Shown here piece after piece: positions 1-8,641 of a stretch of DNA of 64,000 nt. Below the pieces are notes generated by a model, which had not been told where the DNA came from, did no database searches, and saw only the letters and a program-made list of their open reading frames with translations. Every line of letters starts with the position of its first letter. Position 1 is the first letter of the stretch. Source of the stretch: Bradyrhizobium sp. WSM1417 (GTDB taxonomy: Bacteria > Pseudomonadota > Alphaproteobacteria > Rhizobiales > Xanthobacteraceae); contig NZ_KI911783.1 of NCBI RefSeq assembly GCF_000515415.1, positions 598,501 through 662,500 on the forward strand, given 5' to 3'. The translations under genes were made by a program, and so were the position numbers.

Positions 1-2
1 TC

Positions 3-1526
3 ATCGGCGTCGTGGCCTGGTTGTTCGTGCTGGCGCAGCAGAGCCGACGGGCCGCCGAGGCCGAGACCCGGCGCCAGACCACGCTGCTGATCCAGGAGAT
101 CGACGCGCACAAGCGCACCGACGCCGAGCTCCAGCGTGCCAAGGAAATCGCGGAATCCGCCAACCTCGCCAAGAGCCGCTACGTGGTGGGCCTGAGCCAC
201 GAGCTGCGCTCGCCGCTCAATGCGATCAGCGGCTATGCCCAACTCCTGGAGCAGGATACGACACTCAACACCAAGCCGCGCGACCAGGTCCGCGTCGTCC
301 GCCGCAGCGCCGATCACCTCTCCGGCCTGATCGACGGCATTCTGGACATCTCCAAGATCGAGGCGGGGCGGCTGTACCTGTCGCGCGACGAGGTGCGCCT
401 GACCGAATTCCTCGACCAGCTCGTCGGCATGTTCCGCCTTCAGGCCGCCGCCAAGAGCATCGACTTCGTGTTCAGGCGGCCGGCGCATTTGCCGGTCGTG
501 GTCTATGCCGACGAGAAGCGGCTGCGCCAGGTGCTGATCAATCTGCTGTCCAACGCGATCAAATTCACCCAGACCGGCAGCGTCCATTTCGTGGTGCACT
601 ACCGCAGCCCGGTCGCGGAGTTCGAGGTGATCGACACCGGCCCCGGCATCCAGGGCGACGATCTCGAACGCATCTTCGCACCGTTTGAACGCGGCGCGCT
701 CGGTGTCTCGCAGCCGCAGACCGGCACCGGGCTGGGCCTGACCATCAGCCGGCTGCTCGCCGGCGTCATGGGCGGCGACATCAAGGTCTTGAGCACGGTC
801 GGCAGCGGCAGCACGTTCAAGGTCAAGATGCTGCTCTCGGAAGTCACCAATCCGCAGCGTATTGCGCCGGTGGAGGCCCCGATCTCAGGCTATCACGGCG
901 CGCGCAAGACCATCCTCATCACCGACGACGATCCCGTGCATCGTGACCTCCTGCGCGAGGTGTTGACACCACTCGGCTTCATCCTGCTCAGCGCGCCCGA
1001 CGGCCCCGGCTGCCTGGCGCTGGCCCAGCACTGCCGGCCCGATCTGTTCCTGCTCGACATTTCCATGCCGGGCATGGATGGCTGGACGGTCGCGGAGACG
1101 CTACGCGCCAACGGACACCATCAGGCGCGGATCCTGATGGTGTCGGCCAGCGCCCTCGAGGCCCACGGCACACCGCTGGCACAGCCTTTCCACGATGGCT
1201 ATCTGATGAAGCCGATCGACATTCCCAGGCTTTTGGAAAGCATCCGCCAGCTTCTCAAGGTCGAATGGCAATACGGCTCGGAGGAGATCGCCGTGCCGCT
1301 GTGGCGGCCGGAGAGCGGCTCGCGACCGCCGGTACAACACATCGAGGCGCTGATCGGGCTCGGTCAGATCGGCTACGTCAAGGCTATCCAGTTGAAGCTG
1401 GACGAGATCGGCAGCGAGCATCCTGAACATGCCGACTTCGTCGCGGAAATGCGGTCGCTGATCGACCGCTTCGATCTCGACCAGTACATGGCCACATTGA
1501 AGACGTTGCATGCGTATGACCACTGA
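3..1526 (+). CDS. Hybrid sensor histidine kinase with C-terminal receiver, 5' end outside the window
   Basis: The gene is already open at base 3 and its true start lies upstream, so the N-terminal sensor is not visible. What remains begins with the end of a probable membrane helix (VVAWLFVLA), followed by a helical linker. Counting from the GTG at 12, the HisKA box SHELRSPLN carries the phospho-accepting His at about residue 63. The ATPase domain shows NLLSNAIKF, DTGPGI and GTGLGL. A receiver domain follows with the acidic DDD pocket near 305, phospho-acceptor Asp in LLDISMPG at about 349 and Lys in LMKPID at about 400. The product should autophosphorylate in response to an unknown signal and relay phosphate to its own receiver and probably to the next gene's product. 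The stop codon overlaps the next gene by 17 bases, so the two are translationally coupled partners. The assignment is firm at family level; the signal is unknown. Confidence 0.93.
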   Translation: MGVVAWLFVLAQQSRRAAEAETRRQTTLLIQEIDAHKRTDAELQRAKEIAESANLAKSRYVVGLSHELRSPLNAISGYAQLLEQDTTLNTKPRDQVRVVRRSADHLSGLIDGILDISKIEAGRLYLSRDEVRLTEFLDQLVGMFRLQAAAKSIDFVFRRPAHLPVVVYADEKRLRQVLINLLSNAIKFTQTGSVHFVVHYRSPVAEFEVIDTGPGIQGDDLERIFAPFERGALGVSQPQTGTGLGLTISRLLAGVMGGDIKVLSTVGSGSTFKVKMLLSEVTNPQRIAPVEAPISGYHGARKTILITDDDPVHRDLLREVLTPLGFILLSAPDGPGCLALAQHCRPDLFLLDISMPGMDGWTVAETLRANGHHQARILMVSASALEAHGTPLAQPFHDGYLMKPIDIPRLLESIRQLLKVEWQYGSEEIAVPLWRPESGSRPPVQHIEALIGLGQIGYVKAIQLKLDEIGSEHPEHADFVAEMRSLIDRFDLDQYMATLKTLHAYDH

Positions 1527-2439
1527 GTCGAAAAAGCGCGACGTCGCGCTCGTTGTCGACGACTCCCCGGAGACGCTGCGGCTGCTCACCGACGCGCTCG
1601 ACAGCGCCGGAATGACGGTGATGGTGGCGCTCGACGGCGCGGCCGCGATGCGCATCGTCGACCAGATCACGCCTGACATCGTGCTGCTCGACGCGGTGAT
1701 GCCGGGCATGGACGGATTCGAGACCTGCCGCCGCCTCAAGCGTGATGCGGGCCTTGCCAATGTCCCGGTGATCTTCATGACGGGGCTCGCCGAGACAGAG
1801 CACATCGTGCGCGGGCTGGAGGCCGGCGGCGTCGACTACGTGACCAAGCCGATTGTGATCGAGGAGATGCTGGCGCGCATCCGCGTTCACCTCGGCAATG
1901 CGCGACTGACGCAAAGCGCACGCGCCGCGCTCGACGTCTCCGGCCGATTCCTGTTCGCGATCAATCGCCAGGGCAAATTGTTGTGGGCGACCCCGCATGC
2001 GCAGAAGCTGCTGGCGGACCACCACGGCGCGCAGACCGAGGACGACTTCGTGCTGCCAGTATCATTGCTGCAATGGCTGGAGCAGGCAAAGGGCAAGGGC
2101 AGCTCGAAATCTCAGGCAGCTTCCTTGCCCGACAATCCTCAGCTCCGCCTGTACTACATGGGCGAGACCGCGCCGAACGAGTTCCTGCTGCGGCTCTCCA
2201 GGGAATCCGGCACCGCGCCGCCACCCGAGTTCACTAGCGAGCTCGGCCTCACTACCCGCGAAGGCGAGGTGCTGGCCTGGCTCAGCAAGGGCAAAACCAA
2301 CCGCGACATCGCCCAGATTTTGGGCTTGAGCCCGCGCACGGTCGACAAGCATCTCGAGCAGATCTACTCCAAGCTCGGCGTCGAGAACCGGACTGCGGCG
2401 GCGGCGATTGCAACGAATGCGACAAGAAGGAATTCCTGA
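1510..2439 (+). CDS. Two-component response regulator, receiver plus LuxR-type DNA-binding domain
   Basis: This 309-residue protein starts inside the end of the hybrid kinase gene. The ATG at 1510 has a GAAGA stretch six bases upstream; an in-frame ATG at 1516 is the alternative. The receiver occupies about residues 12-130, with the acidic pair in VVDDSP, phospho-acceptor Asp in LLDAVMPGMDG at about 61 and the conserved Lys in VTKPI. Residues 140-230 form a linker with a PAS-like look (FLFAINRQGKLLWATPHA) that is unusual for the standard two-domain NarL type. The C-terminus (about 240-303) is a LuxR/GerE helix-turn-helix: LTTREGEVLAWLSKGKTNRD followed by the KHLEQIYSKLGV recognition helix. 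It is presumably phosphorylated by the upstream kinase and regulates transcription. Target genes cannot be told from the sequence. Confidence 0.92.
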   Translation: MRMTTESKKRDVALVVDDSPETLRLLTDALDSAGMTVMVALDGAAAMRIVDQITPDIVLLDAVMPGMDGFETCRRLKRDAGLANVPVIFMTGLAETEHIVRGLEAGGVDYVTKPIVIEEMLARIRVHLGNARLTQSARAALDVSGRFLFAINRQGKLLWATPHAQKLLADHHGAQTEDDFVLPVSLLQWLEQAKGKGSSKSQAASLPDNPQLRLYYMGETAPNEFLLRLSRESGTAPPPEFTSELGLTTREGEVLAWLSKGKTNRDIAQILGLSPRTVDKHLEQIYSKLGVENRTAAAAIATNATRRNS

Positions 2440-2452
2440 CGCCCCCACCGCC

Positions 2453-2594
2453 GTCGTCCTGGATAAGCGCAGCGAAGCGGAGCGCCGATCCAGGACCCAT
2501 TACCACAGTACGTGGTTTGGCGAAGACTCTTGATGACAAGCACGCGCCGAAACTTCTCCCTGGGGTAATGGGTCCTGGCTTTCGCCAGGACGAC
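2453..2594. repeat. Dispersed palindromic repeat, GTCGTCCTGG type, copy 1
   Basis: The element begins GTCGTCCTGG and ends CCAGGACGAC, so its termini are inverted repeats. Inside lie CCAGGACCCATTACCAC and GGTAATGGGTCCTGG, a second inverted pair. The same layout returns at 23944-24065, and with CCCGG in place of CCTGG at 40521-40675 and 53240-53361. It lies between two convergent genes, where it could act as a bidirectional terminator; that role is inference. Confidence 0.8.
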
Positions 2595-2624
2595 GGAGAA
2601 GTTTGTAGCGCCGCTTATCCCACC

Positions 2625-4127
2625 TCACCCATACACAAACTCCCCGCCATCCAGATCCGTTTTCGGGATCTCGTCCTTTTCGGTCCAGTAATCCTGGCTG
2701 TGCTGCCATTCCGGTTTGTCGCCGCGCTTGGGCAGCAGGTCCATGTTGCGCATCATATAGCCGGGATTGAAGTTCTCCGGATCGATCCAGGGCAGGATCG
2801 GCATGTTATGGTCTTCGGCGCGTAACTTGACCTCGACCTTCTTCTTGCCTTTGGCCTTCATGTGACCGAGCAGGCGGCAGACGAAGTCGGCGACGAGGTC
2901 GACGCGCAGCGTCCAGCTGGCGCGGAAATAGCCGAACACCCAGACCATGTTCGGCACGCCCGTGAACATCATGCCGCGATAGGTGACGGTGTCGCCGAAG
3001 GCGAGCGGCTTGCCGTCGACCTCGAAGGCAATGTCGCCGAGCGCCGCGAGATTGAAGCCGGTTGCGGTGACGATGATGTCGGCTTCGAGCAGCTTGCCGG
3101 ATTTGAGCTGGATACCGTTCTCGACGAAACATTCGATCTCGTCGGTGACGACGGACGCCTTGCCGCTGGCGATGCCCTTGAACAGATCGGCATCGGGCAC
3201 GAAGGCGATACGCTGCCGCCATGGCCGGTAGCTCGGCGTGAAATGGGTATCGACATCGTACTCCGGACCGAGCACGGCGCTGATCTGGCCGATCAGCTCC
3301 TTTTTCACCTGCTCGGGTTTTGACAAGCAAAGCTTGGTGAAGGCATCCTGCTCGAACAGGATCTTTCGCCGGACGATCTCGTGGATCCATGCTTCGTCAA
3401 CCTGAAGCCTGCGTAGCTCCTCTGCGATCTCGATGGCGTTGCGGCCCAAACGGAAATAGGTGGGCGAACGCTGCAGCATCGTGACATGCGCGCATTTGTC
3501 GGCGATGTTCGGCACCAGCGTCGCCGCCGTCGCGCCGGAGCCGATCACGACGACTTTCTTGTTCGCGAGCTCGATATCATCAGGCCAGGTCTGTGGATGA
3601 ACGATGCGGCCCTTGAAGCGATCCGTGCCCTTCCATTCCGGCGTATAGCCTTCCGAATGGCGGTAATAGCCCTGGCACATCCAGAGGAAGTTCGCCGTGA
3701 AAGTTTTTGGCTCGCCGGTGTCGGTCGTCACCGCCTCGATGGTCCAGAGGTTTTGCTCGCTCGACCAGCTCGCCGAATTGATCCTGTGCTTGTAGCGGAT
3801 ATGCCGCGCGATATCGTTTTCGTCGATCACCTCGTTCATGTAGGCGAGGATTTCCTCGGCGGTCGCGATCGGCGGCCCGACCCAGGGCTTGAAGCTATAC
3901 CCGAAGGTGTGGAGGTCGCTGTCCGAACGAATTCCGGGATAGCGATGAGTGGTCCATGTGCCACCGAACGTCGCCTGCGTTTCCAGGATGACGAAGCTCG
4001 CATTCGGAAGCTGCCTGGTCATGTGATAGGCGCTGCCGATGCCCGAGATACCGGCGCCGACGATCAGCACGTCGAAATGTTCAGAAGCCTGTTTGGCCGT
4101 GGCGTGACTGCGAACAGCGACATTCAT
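2625..4127 (-). CDS. Flavin-containing monooxygenase, Baeyer-Villiger type
   Basis: The 500-residue protein has an N-terminal FAD-binding Rossmann motif VGAGISG near residue 25, then GGTWTTHRYPGIRSD, which is typical of Baeyer-Villiger and related class B flavin monooxygenases. The family fingerprint FxGxxxHxxxWP is present as FKGRIVHPQTWP, followed by the NADPH-binding motif VVIGSGATA. A late ATATGFN motif is also typical. Such enzymes use NADPH and O2 to insert oxygen into ketones or to oxidise soft nucleophiles in the cytoplasm. The substrate cannot be read from sequence. It stands alone: it converges on the response regulator across a palindromic repeat and is separated from the protease gene by about 125 bases. 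Length and motifs are complete, with no sign of decay. Confidence 0.9.
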   Translation of the reverse strand: MNVAVRSHATAKQASEHFDVLIVGAGISGIGSAYHMTRQLPNASFVILETQATFGGTWTTHRYPGIRSDSDLHTFGYSFKPWVGPPIATAEEILAYMNEVIDENDIARHIRYKHRINSASWSSEQNLWTIEAVTTDTGEPKTFTANFLWMCQGYYRHSEGYTPEWKGTDRFKGRIVHPQTWPDDIELANKKVVVIGSGATAATLVPNIADKCAHVTMLQRSPTYFRLGRNAIEIAEELRRLQVDEAWIHEIVRRKILFEQDAFTKLCLSKPEQVKKELIGQISAVLGPEYDVDTHFTPSYRPWRQRIAFVPDADLFKGIASGKASVVTDEIECFVENGIQLKSGKLLEADIIVTATGFNLAALGDIAFEVDGKPLAFGDTVTYRGMMFTGVPNMVWVFGYFRASWTLRVDLVADFVCRLLGHMKAKGKKKVEVKLRAEDHNMPILPWIDPENFNPGYMMRNMDLLPKRGDKPEWQHSQDYWTEKDEIPKTDLDGGEFVYG

Positions 4128-4252
4128 TGTTGCTTCTATGCCTTGCTTGTTTTTGTGGCCGCCCTTGATTGGGCGGCGCGTTTCCTCCGCGACGGACGTG
4201 GTTGCCCATCGCGCTTCCGCTTCAAGATGACATAGATCGGGACGCGGTCAAA

Positions 4253-5011
4253 TCACAGCGCCGCACCCCAGCTCCGCGCGGTCTGCAAGATCCAGTCGCG
4301 ATAGAGCGTGAGCGGCGTGACTCCGGTCAGCCCGCCGCAGCCGGCGGCTCCGTTCGGCCCCGTGGACCAGCTGATCACGCCGACGAGCACGGCTCCGGCC
4401 GGCTTGTCCTCGAACACGGGACCGCCGGAATCACCGGTGCAGGCGCCAATTCCGTCGCGAACACCGTTGGTTACGGGGTCGACCAACCGGATCTGGAGCG
4501 TGCCGGGCTGCCCCGTCGCAACGAGGCCGGCAACGCGCGTCGCGCCGCCACTCTTGCCGTCGCCACGCACCGTGACGCCGATGCCGGCGATGACGAAGCG
4601 GCTGCCGACCTGGATCGGAATATTCGGCGCACCGACCGGTACCGTCGATTTTCCCTTCAATGGAATTTCCAGCTGCAGCAGCGCCAGGTCGGCGGTAGCG
4701 CGATGCCCTTGCATCGCCTGCATGTTGAAACTCGGATGGATCGCGACGGTGCGGACATTCAGCAGTTGCGGCTGCCCGTCGGTGCCACGATCGACGATCT
4801 TGTAGTCCGCGCCAGGCTGCACGCAGTGGGCAACGGTGAGCACCAGTTTTGGCGCAACCAGGGTGCCGGTGCAGAAATTGCCGCGCGAGCCGACGATCGT
4901 GACAACGGCGCGCGCGACGCCATCGGCCTGCGGCGTGCCGCCGCCAACGATGGCATAAGCGGGCGTGGCGAGCAGCAGCGCGGTCGTAATGAGGGTTACG
5001 AGCTTCTTCAT
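4253..5011 (-). CDS. Secreted trypsin-like serine protease (S1 family)
   Basis: A 252-residue protein with a clear Sec signal peptide (MKKLVTLITTALLLATPAYA). The next residues are IVGGGT, the classical mature N-terminus of chymotrypsin-family enzymes. The catalytic triad is intact: His62 in LTVAHC, Asp108 in TADLALLQL and Ser195 in CTGDSGGP. Cysteines around His62 and Ser195 suggest the usual disulfides. Signal cleavage after Ala20 would directly expose Ile21, so there is no visible activation propeptide. The product should act in the periplasm or outside the cell. It is divergent from the HAD hydrolase gene and no operon partner is evident. Substrates are unknown. This is not a DegP/HtrA protein: no PDZ domain is present. 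Confidence 0.9.
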   Translation of the reverse strand: MKKLVTLITTALLLATPAYAIVGGGTPQADGVARAVVTIVGSRGNFCTGTLVAPKLVLTVAHCVQPGADYKIVDRGTDGQPQLLNVRTVAIHPSFNMQAMQGHRATADLALLQLEIPLKGKSTVPVGAPNIPIQVGSRFVIAGIGVTVRGDGKSGGATRVAGLVATGQPGTLQIRLVDPVTNGVRDGIGACTGDSGGPVFEDKPAGAVLVGVISWSTGPNGAAGCGGLTGVTPLTLYRDWILQTARSWGAAL

Positions 5012-5121
5012 GGGAACACGCTTTGGTATCGGCCTCGGTGACGGCGGTGGGATGGCTTCGGACTGGCCCTTGCCGATAGCGCATGCTAGCGCCCTGGAAA
5101 GGAATTGACGAGGGCGGGATC

Positions 5122-5757
5122 TTGACGATCGAGGCTGTGATCTTTGATTTTGGCGGCGTGCTGACGAGTTCGCCGTTCGAGGCGTTCACGCGGTTCGAGA
5201 CAGAGCGTGGCCTGCCCATCGACATCATCCGGCGCACCAACGCGGCCAATCATCTGGAAAATGCCTGGGCCAAATTCGAGCGCGCCGAGGTCGATATCGA
5301 CACGTTCGATCATTTGTTCGCGACGGAGTCGCTCGCGCTCGGCGCGGAGGTGCGCGGCCGCGATGTGCTGCCGCTGCTTCAGGGTGATCTGCGCCCCGAG
5401 ATGGTCGAAGCGCTGAAGCGCATCAAGGCGCAATTCAAGACCGGCTGCATTACCAACAATCTGCCGGCCAATGCGATCGGCAGCATGACCGGCCGCTCAC
5501 TCTATGTCGCCGAGGTGATGGTGCTGTTCGACCATGTCATCGAGTCCGCCAAGATCGGCCTGCGCAAGCCCGACCCGCGCATTTATCAGCTGATGGTCGA
5601 GACGCTGAAGGTTGATCCGAAGAATTGCGTCTATCTCGACGATCTCGGCGTCAATCTGAAGCCGGCACGCGAGATGGGCATGACGACGATCAAGGTGACC
5701 AGCGGCGCCCAGGCGATCGCCGAGCTCGAGGCCGCGACGGGATTGAAGCTGGGCTAG
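5122..5757 (+). CDS. HAD-superfamily hydrolase (HAD-IA, epoxide hydrolase N-domain-like)
   Basis: HAD motif I is FDFGGVLTS with the nucleophilic Asp, a form seen in the GGVL subgroup that resembles the N-terminal domain of soluble epoxide hydrolase. Motif II is ITNN, motif III is LRKPDPRIY and motif IV is YLDDLGVN. The cap domain between motifs I and II is helical. I chose the TTG at 5122 (211 residues) because GAGGGCGGG lies just upstream and motif I then follows at once; an ATG at 5083 would add 13 residues but has no visible ribosome binding site. The product is probably a cytoplasmic phosphatase or haloacid-dehalogenase-like hydrolase of unknown substrate. It converges on mtnA across a palindromic repeat and need not share its pathway, although methionine salvage does include a HAD phosphatase (MtnX/MtnC). 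Confidence 0.85.
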   Translation: MTIEAVIFDFGGVLTSSPFEAFTRFETERGLPIDIIRRTNAANHLENAWAKFERAEVDIDTFDHLFATESLALGAEVRGRDVLPLLQGDLRPEMVEALKRIKAQFKTGCITNNLPANAIGSMTGRSLYVAEVMVLFDHVIESAKIGLRKPDPRIYQLMVETLKVDPKNCVYLDDLGVNLKPAREMGMTTIKVTSGAQAIAELEAATGLKLG

Positions 5758-5774
5758 CTGGCGCGTCGTTCTCC

Positions 5775-5852
5775 GTCATTGCGAGCGGAGCGAAGCAATC
5801 CAGACCGCCTCCGCGGTGGGATTTTGGATTGCTTCGCTGCGCTCGCAATGAC
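5775..5852. repeat. Dispersed palindromic repeat, GTCATTGCGAGCG type, copy 1
   Basis: The 78-base element starts GTCATTGCGAGCGGAGCG and ends CGCTCGCAATGAC, with inner arms GAAGCAATCCAGA and TGGATTGCTTCG, so nearly the whole unit can fold into a hairpin. Other copies are at 27043-27119 and, split by an insertion sequence, at 29713-29744 plus 31003-31052. It lies between two convergent genes. Confidence 0.88.
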
Positions 5853-5882
5853 AGCGTGGAAAAATCTCGCCTGGCGAACTGA

Positions 5883-6992
5883 TTATTCCGCGGCTGCTGC
5901 GATCCGCTCGGGGAAGGCGGCGGCAAGTGACGCACGATTGGGCTTCAGCACGCCGCGCTCGGTGATGAGGCCGGTGACGAGCCGCGCCGGGGTGACGTCG
6001 AAGGCATAATTCGCGACCGGCGAGCCCTCCGGCACGATGCGTACCGTCTCAAGCCTTCCGTCCGCGGTGCGGCCGGTCATGTCGGTGACCTCCGTTCCGC
6101 TGCGCTGCTCAATGGGGATGTCGCGGACGCCGTCATCAACGGCAAAATCGATCGTCGGCGACGGCAGCGCGACATAGAACGGCACGTTATTGTCGTGAGC
6201 GGCGAGCGCCTTCAAATAGGTGCCGATCTTGTTGCAGACGTCACCATTGGCGGCAACGCGATCGGTGCCGACGATGGCGAGATCGACCATGCCGTGCTGC
6301 ATCAGATGCCCCCCGGTGTTGTCCGGAATGACCGTATGCGCCACACCGTGGTGGCCGAGTTCCCAGGCCGTGAGCGAGGCGCCCTGGTTGCGCGGACGCG
6401 TCTCGTCGACCCAGACATGGATCTTGATGCCGCGCTCGTGCGCAAGATAGATCGGCGCCGTCGCCGTGCCCCAATCGACCGTCGCAAGCCAGCCGGCATT
6501 GCAATGGGTCAGCACGTGCACCGTCTCGCCTGGCTTCTTCCTTGCGACGATCGCCTCGATGAGTTTCAGGCCATTGCCGGCAATGCCGCGGTTGATCTCG
6601 ACGTCCTGCTCGACGATCTCGTCGGCGCGCGCATAGGCAGCTTCGGCGCGCTCCAGCGGATCGATCGGCGCGAGGCTCGCGCGCATCTCGTCCAGGGCCC
6701 ATTTCAGATTGATCGCGGTCGGCCGCGCCACCACGAGCGTGTCGTAGGCGCGCTTCAGGCCGGCGTCGGAAGCGTCCTCGCGCATTGCGAGCGCCATGCC
6801 GTAGGCCGCGGTCGCGCCGATCAACGGCGCACCACGCACCAGCATGTCTCGGATGGCGAGGGCCGCGTCCTCGCATGAGGTCAGCTTCGCAACGATGAAC
6901 TCGTGCGGCAGCCGGCGCTGGTCGATTGCGCCGACCGACCAGCCGTCGCGCTCACGCCAGATGCTGCGGAAATGCTTGCCGTCGACCTTCAT
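5883..6992 (-). CDS. mtnA: S-methyl-5-thioribose-1-phosphate isomerase
   Basis: The protein (369 residues, normal length) isomerises methylthioribose-1-phosphate to methylthioribulose-1-phosphate in methionine salvage. Family motifs are complete: [13 protein letters not shown] near the N-terminus for substrate binding, [16 protein letters not shown] with the catalytic Cys, and [18 protein letters not shown] with the catalytic Asp. It is distinguished from eIF2B-type regulatory subunits by those catalytic residues. It lies 18 bases downstream of mtnP on the same strand, so the two form an operon converting methylthioadenosine to methylthioribulose-1-phosphate without a separate kinase. No mtnB, C or D follows here, so later steps are encoded elsewhere or use another route. 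Confidence 0.96.
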   Translation of the reverse strand: MKVDGKHFRSIWRERDGWSVGAIDQRRLPHEFIVAKLTSCEDAALAIRDMLVRGAPLIGATAAYGMALAMREDASDAGLKRAYDTLVVARPTAINLKWALDEMRASLAPIDPLERAEAAYARADEIVEQDVEINRGIAGNGLKLIEAIVARKKPGETVHVLTHCNAGWLATVDWGTATAPIYLAHERGIKIHVWVDETRPRNQGASLTAWELGHHGVAHTVIPDNTGGHLMQHGMVDLAIVGTDRVAANGDVCNKIGTYLKALAAHDNNVPFYVALPSPTIDFAVDDGVRDIPIEQRSGTEVTDMTGRTADGRLETVRIVPEGSPVANYAFDVTPARLVTGLITERGVLKPNRASLAAAFPERIAAAAE

Positions 6993-7010
6993 GGCATTCT
7001 GCCTTTCGTA

Positions 7011-7886
7011 TCACGTTCGCAGGATGCGCCCGGCCACCGCATCGAGCTTCTTCAAGAGCTCGGGATCGCGCGCCTCGGGCGCGGTGATCAGCGCGGTATC
7101 GAGCGCGCGGTCCGAGCCGATCGGGCACGGCTCATGCTCGCGCGGGAAGTCTTTCGCCAGCCGCGCCACCAACGCTTTTGCCTTGTCGGCGTTCGAGCTC
7201 AGAACGCGAATGATGTCCTGCACGGTGACGGCGTCGTGATCGGGATGCCAGCAATCGAAATCCGTCACCATTGCAACGGTAGCGTAGCAAAGCTCGGCCT
7301 CGCGCGCGAGTTTCGCCTCGGGCATGTTGGTCATGCCGATCACGGAATAGCCAAGCGTCTTGTAGGTCATGCTTTCCGCATAGGTCGAGAATTGCGGTCC
7401 CTCCATGCAGACATAGGTGCCGCCGCGCGCAAACGCGATGCCCTCGGCTTCGGCCGCCGTGGCAAGATGGATGCGCAGCCGCGGCGAGACCGGATGCGCC
7501 ATCGACACATGCGCAACGCATCCCCTCCCGAAGAACGAGCTCTCGCGCTTATGGGTGCGATCGACGAATTGGTCGACGAGAACGAAGGTTCCCGGCGGCA
7601 GTTCCTCCCTGAACGAGCCGCAGGCCGACAGCGAGATCAGGTCGGTGACGCCGGCGCGCTTGAGGACGTCGATATTGGCGCGATAGTTGATGTCGGATGG
7701 CGACAGCCGGTGGCCCTTGTCGTGGCGCGGCAGGAACACGATCGGCAAGCCGGCCATGGAGCCGCGCCGCAGGGGCGCCGACGGCTCGCCCCAGGGGCTC
7801 TTGATCACCTCTTCGCGAGCGCCCTCCAGTCCTGGCAGATCGTAGATGCCGGAGCCCCCGATGATGCCCAATACCGCCTGCGTCAT
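7011..7886 (-). CDS. mtnP: S-methyl-5'-thioadenosine phosphorylase
   Basis: A 291-residue member of the trimeric purine nucleoside phosphorylase family. Visible motifs are the phosphate-binding GGSGIYDLPG at the N-terminus, the LISLSACGSFRE segment, CMEGPQFSTYAES around the substrate pocket, and NMPEAKLAREAE near the ribose site. It cleaves methylthioadenosine, the by-product of polyamine and homoserine-lactone synthesis, to adenine and methylthioribose-1-phosphate. It is the first gene of the two-gene mtnP-mtnA operon. The 125 bases upstream, up to the carrier-protein gene, hold no riboswitch that I can recognise. Confidence 0.96.
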   Translation of the reverse strand: MTQAVLGIIGGSGIYDLPGLEGAREEVIKSPWGEPSAPLRRGSMAGLPIVFLPRHDKGHRLSPSDINYRANIDVLKRAGVTDLISLSACGSFREELPPGTFVLVDQFVDRTHKRESSFFGRGCVAHVSMAHPVSPRLRIHLATAAEAEGIAFARGGTYVCMEGPQFSTYAESMTYKTLGYSVIGMTNMPEAKLAREAELCYATVAMVTDFDCWHPDHDAVTVQDIIRVLSSNADKAKALVARLAKDFPREHEPCPIGSDRALDTALITAPEARDPELLKKLDAVAGRILRT

Positions 7887-8011
7887 GCCTGCTCCACCCC
7901 CGTTCGCGCCATCGCGATTCCGTGGGGAAGCTATGCCAGTTTTACGTCGGTTTTGGAACGGGTGATGGGGTCAGGAAGTGCCGTCAGGAGGATGGGCGCC
8001 AGCGCGCCTGA

Positions 8012-8284
8012 TTATGCCGCGGCCGCCGACTGCAGCTGGGTCGCGACCATACGCTCCAGCGTCTCGACCGACTGGAAGTTCTCCGGTGTGATCTCGGACT
8101 GGGGAATCGTGAAGTCGAACTCGGCTTCGACGCCGAGCATCAGATTGACCATGTCCATCGAGGTCAGGCCGACGTCGACGAGCTTGGCCTGCGGCGTGAC
8201 CTCGGCGGGGAGCGAGTTCTGGGCGAGGATGCCCTTCACCAGCTTGATGATGCGATTGCGCAATTCGGTATTGAAAGCCTGCAT
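8012..8284 (-). CDS. Carrier protein of the aminoacyl-carrier-protein type
   Basis: I read this as a 90-residue carrier protein starting at the ATG at 8284, preceded by GGGAATTT; a longer frame back to 8371 adds a basic, Pro-rich stretch unlike the family. The phosphopantetheine attachment site is Ser42 in DVGLTSMDMVN, in place of the fatty-acid DSL motif. The protein is acidic and helical, as expected. It is divergent from a flavoprotein gene and an amino acid:carrier-protein ligase gene, which strongly suggests that it is the acceptor of an activated amino acid and not the fatty-acid ACP. Known rhizobial ligases of this type charge such dedicated carrier proteins with glycine or alanine. 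Which amino acid this one carries is inference. Confidence 0.88.
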   Translation of the reverse strand: MQAFNTELRNRIIKLVKGILAQNSLPAEVTPQAKLVDVGLTSMDMVNLMLGVEAEFDFTIPQSEITPENFQSVETLERMVATQLQSAAAA

Positions 8285-8641
8285 CGGTAAATTCCCATCT
8301 GTCGACAAAGGTCGGACCGGTTGCCGGCTAGGATGGGCACGGCGGTCCGATCCCGCAATGGACGCCACCATTACTTCGCGTTTCTTAGTAAACGATGACT
8401 CAGATTGTCTGGATTTCCGGCTTCTTACAGATCCCTAACGCGATCGCGGAAATCCGGACGATGCAAACAACCCGAACTTAACTGTTCGTTCGGAATTGGG
8501 CTTTGTTTACCCTCTATTTCATCGACGAATTTGAATTAAATCCGTAGCCTCATCTCATAAGCAAAGATGGTCGAAGGATCGCTCAAGCGGCATCGCGAAT
8601 GATGCCGGCGATCCTGAACGGCAAACCGGAGGCGGACGAGT
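8285..8641. promoter_or_regulatory. Divergent promoter region between the carrier protein and flavoprotein genes, with a 9-base inverted repeat
   Basis: This 357-base gap separates the divergent carrier-protein and flavoprotein genes and is AT-richer than the surrounding coding DNA, especially at 8455-8560. It contains the inverted repeat GGATTTCCG (8411-8419) and CGGAAATCC (8447-8455), spaced 27 bases apart, which could be an operator or the arms of a hairpin. GGAGG at 8628-8632 is the flavoprotein ribosome binding site. I see no convincing coding frame here. Confidence 0.5.

Noticed and set aside
5775..5852. Possible CRISPR or tRNA-like structure
   Set aside because: The palindrome is a single unit with copies in distant gaps, not a regular array, and it has no tRNA features.
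6903..8438. A 511-codon plus-strand frame across mtnP and the carrier-protein gene
   Set aside because: It is antisense to both genes and lacks any domain-like sequence. The carrier protein and MtnP motifs are complete.
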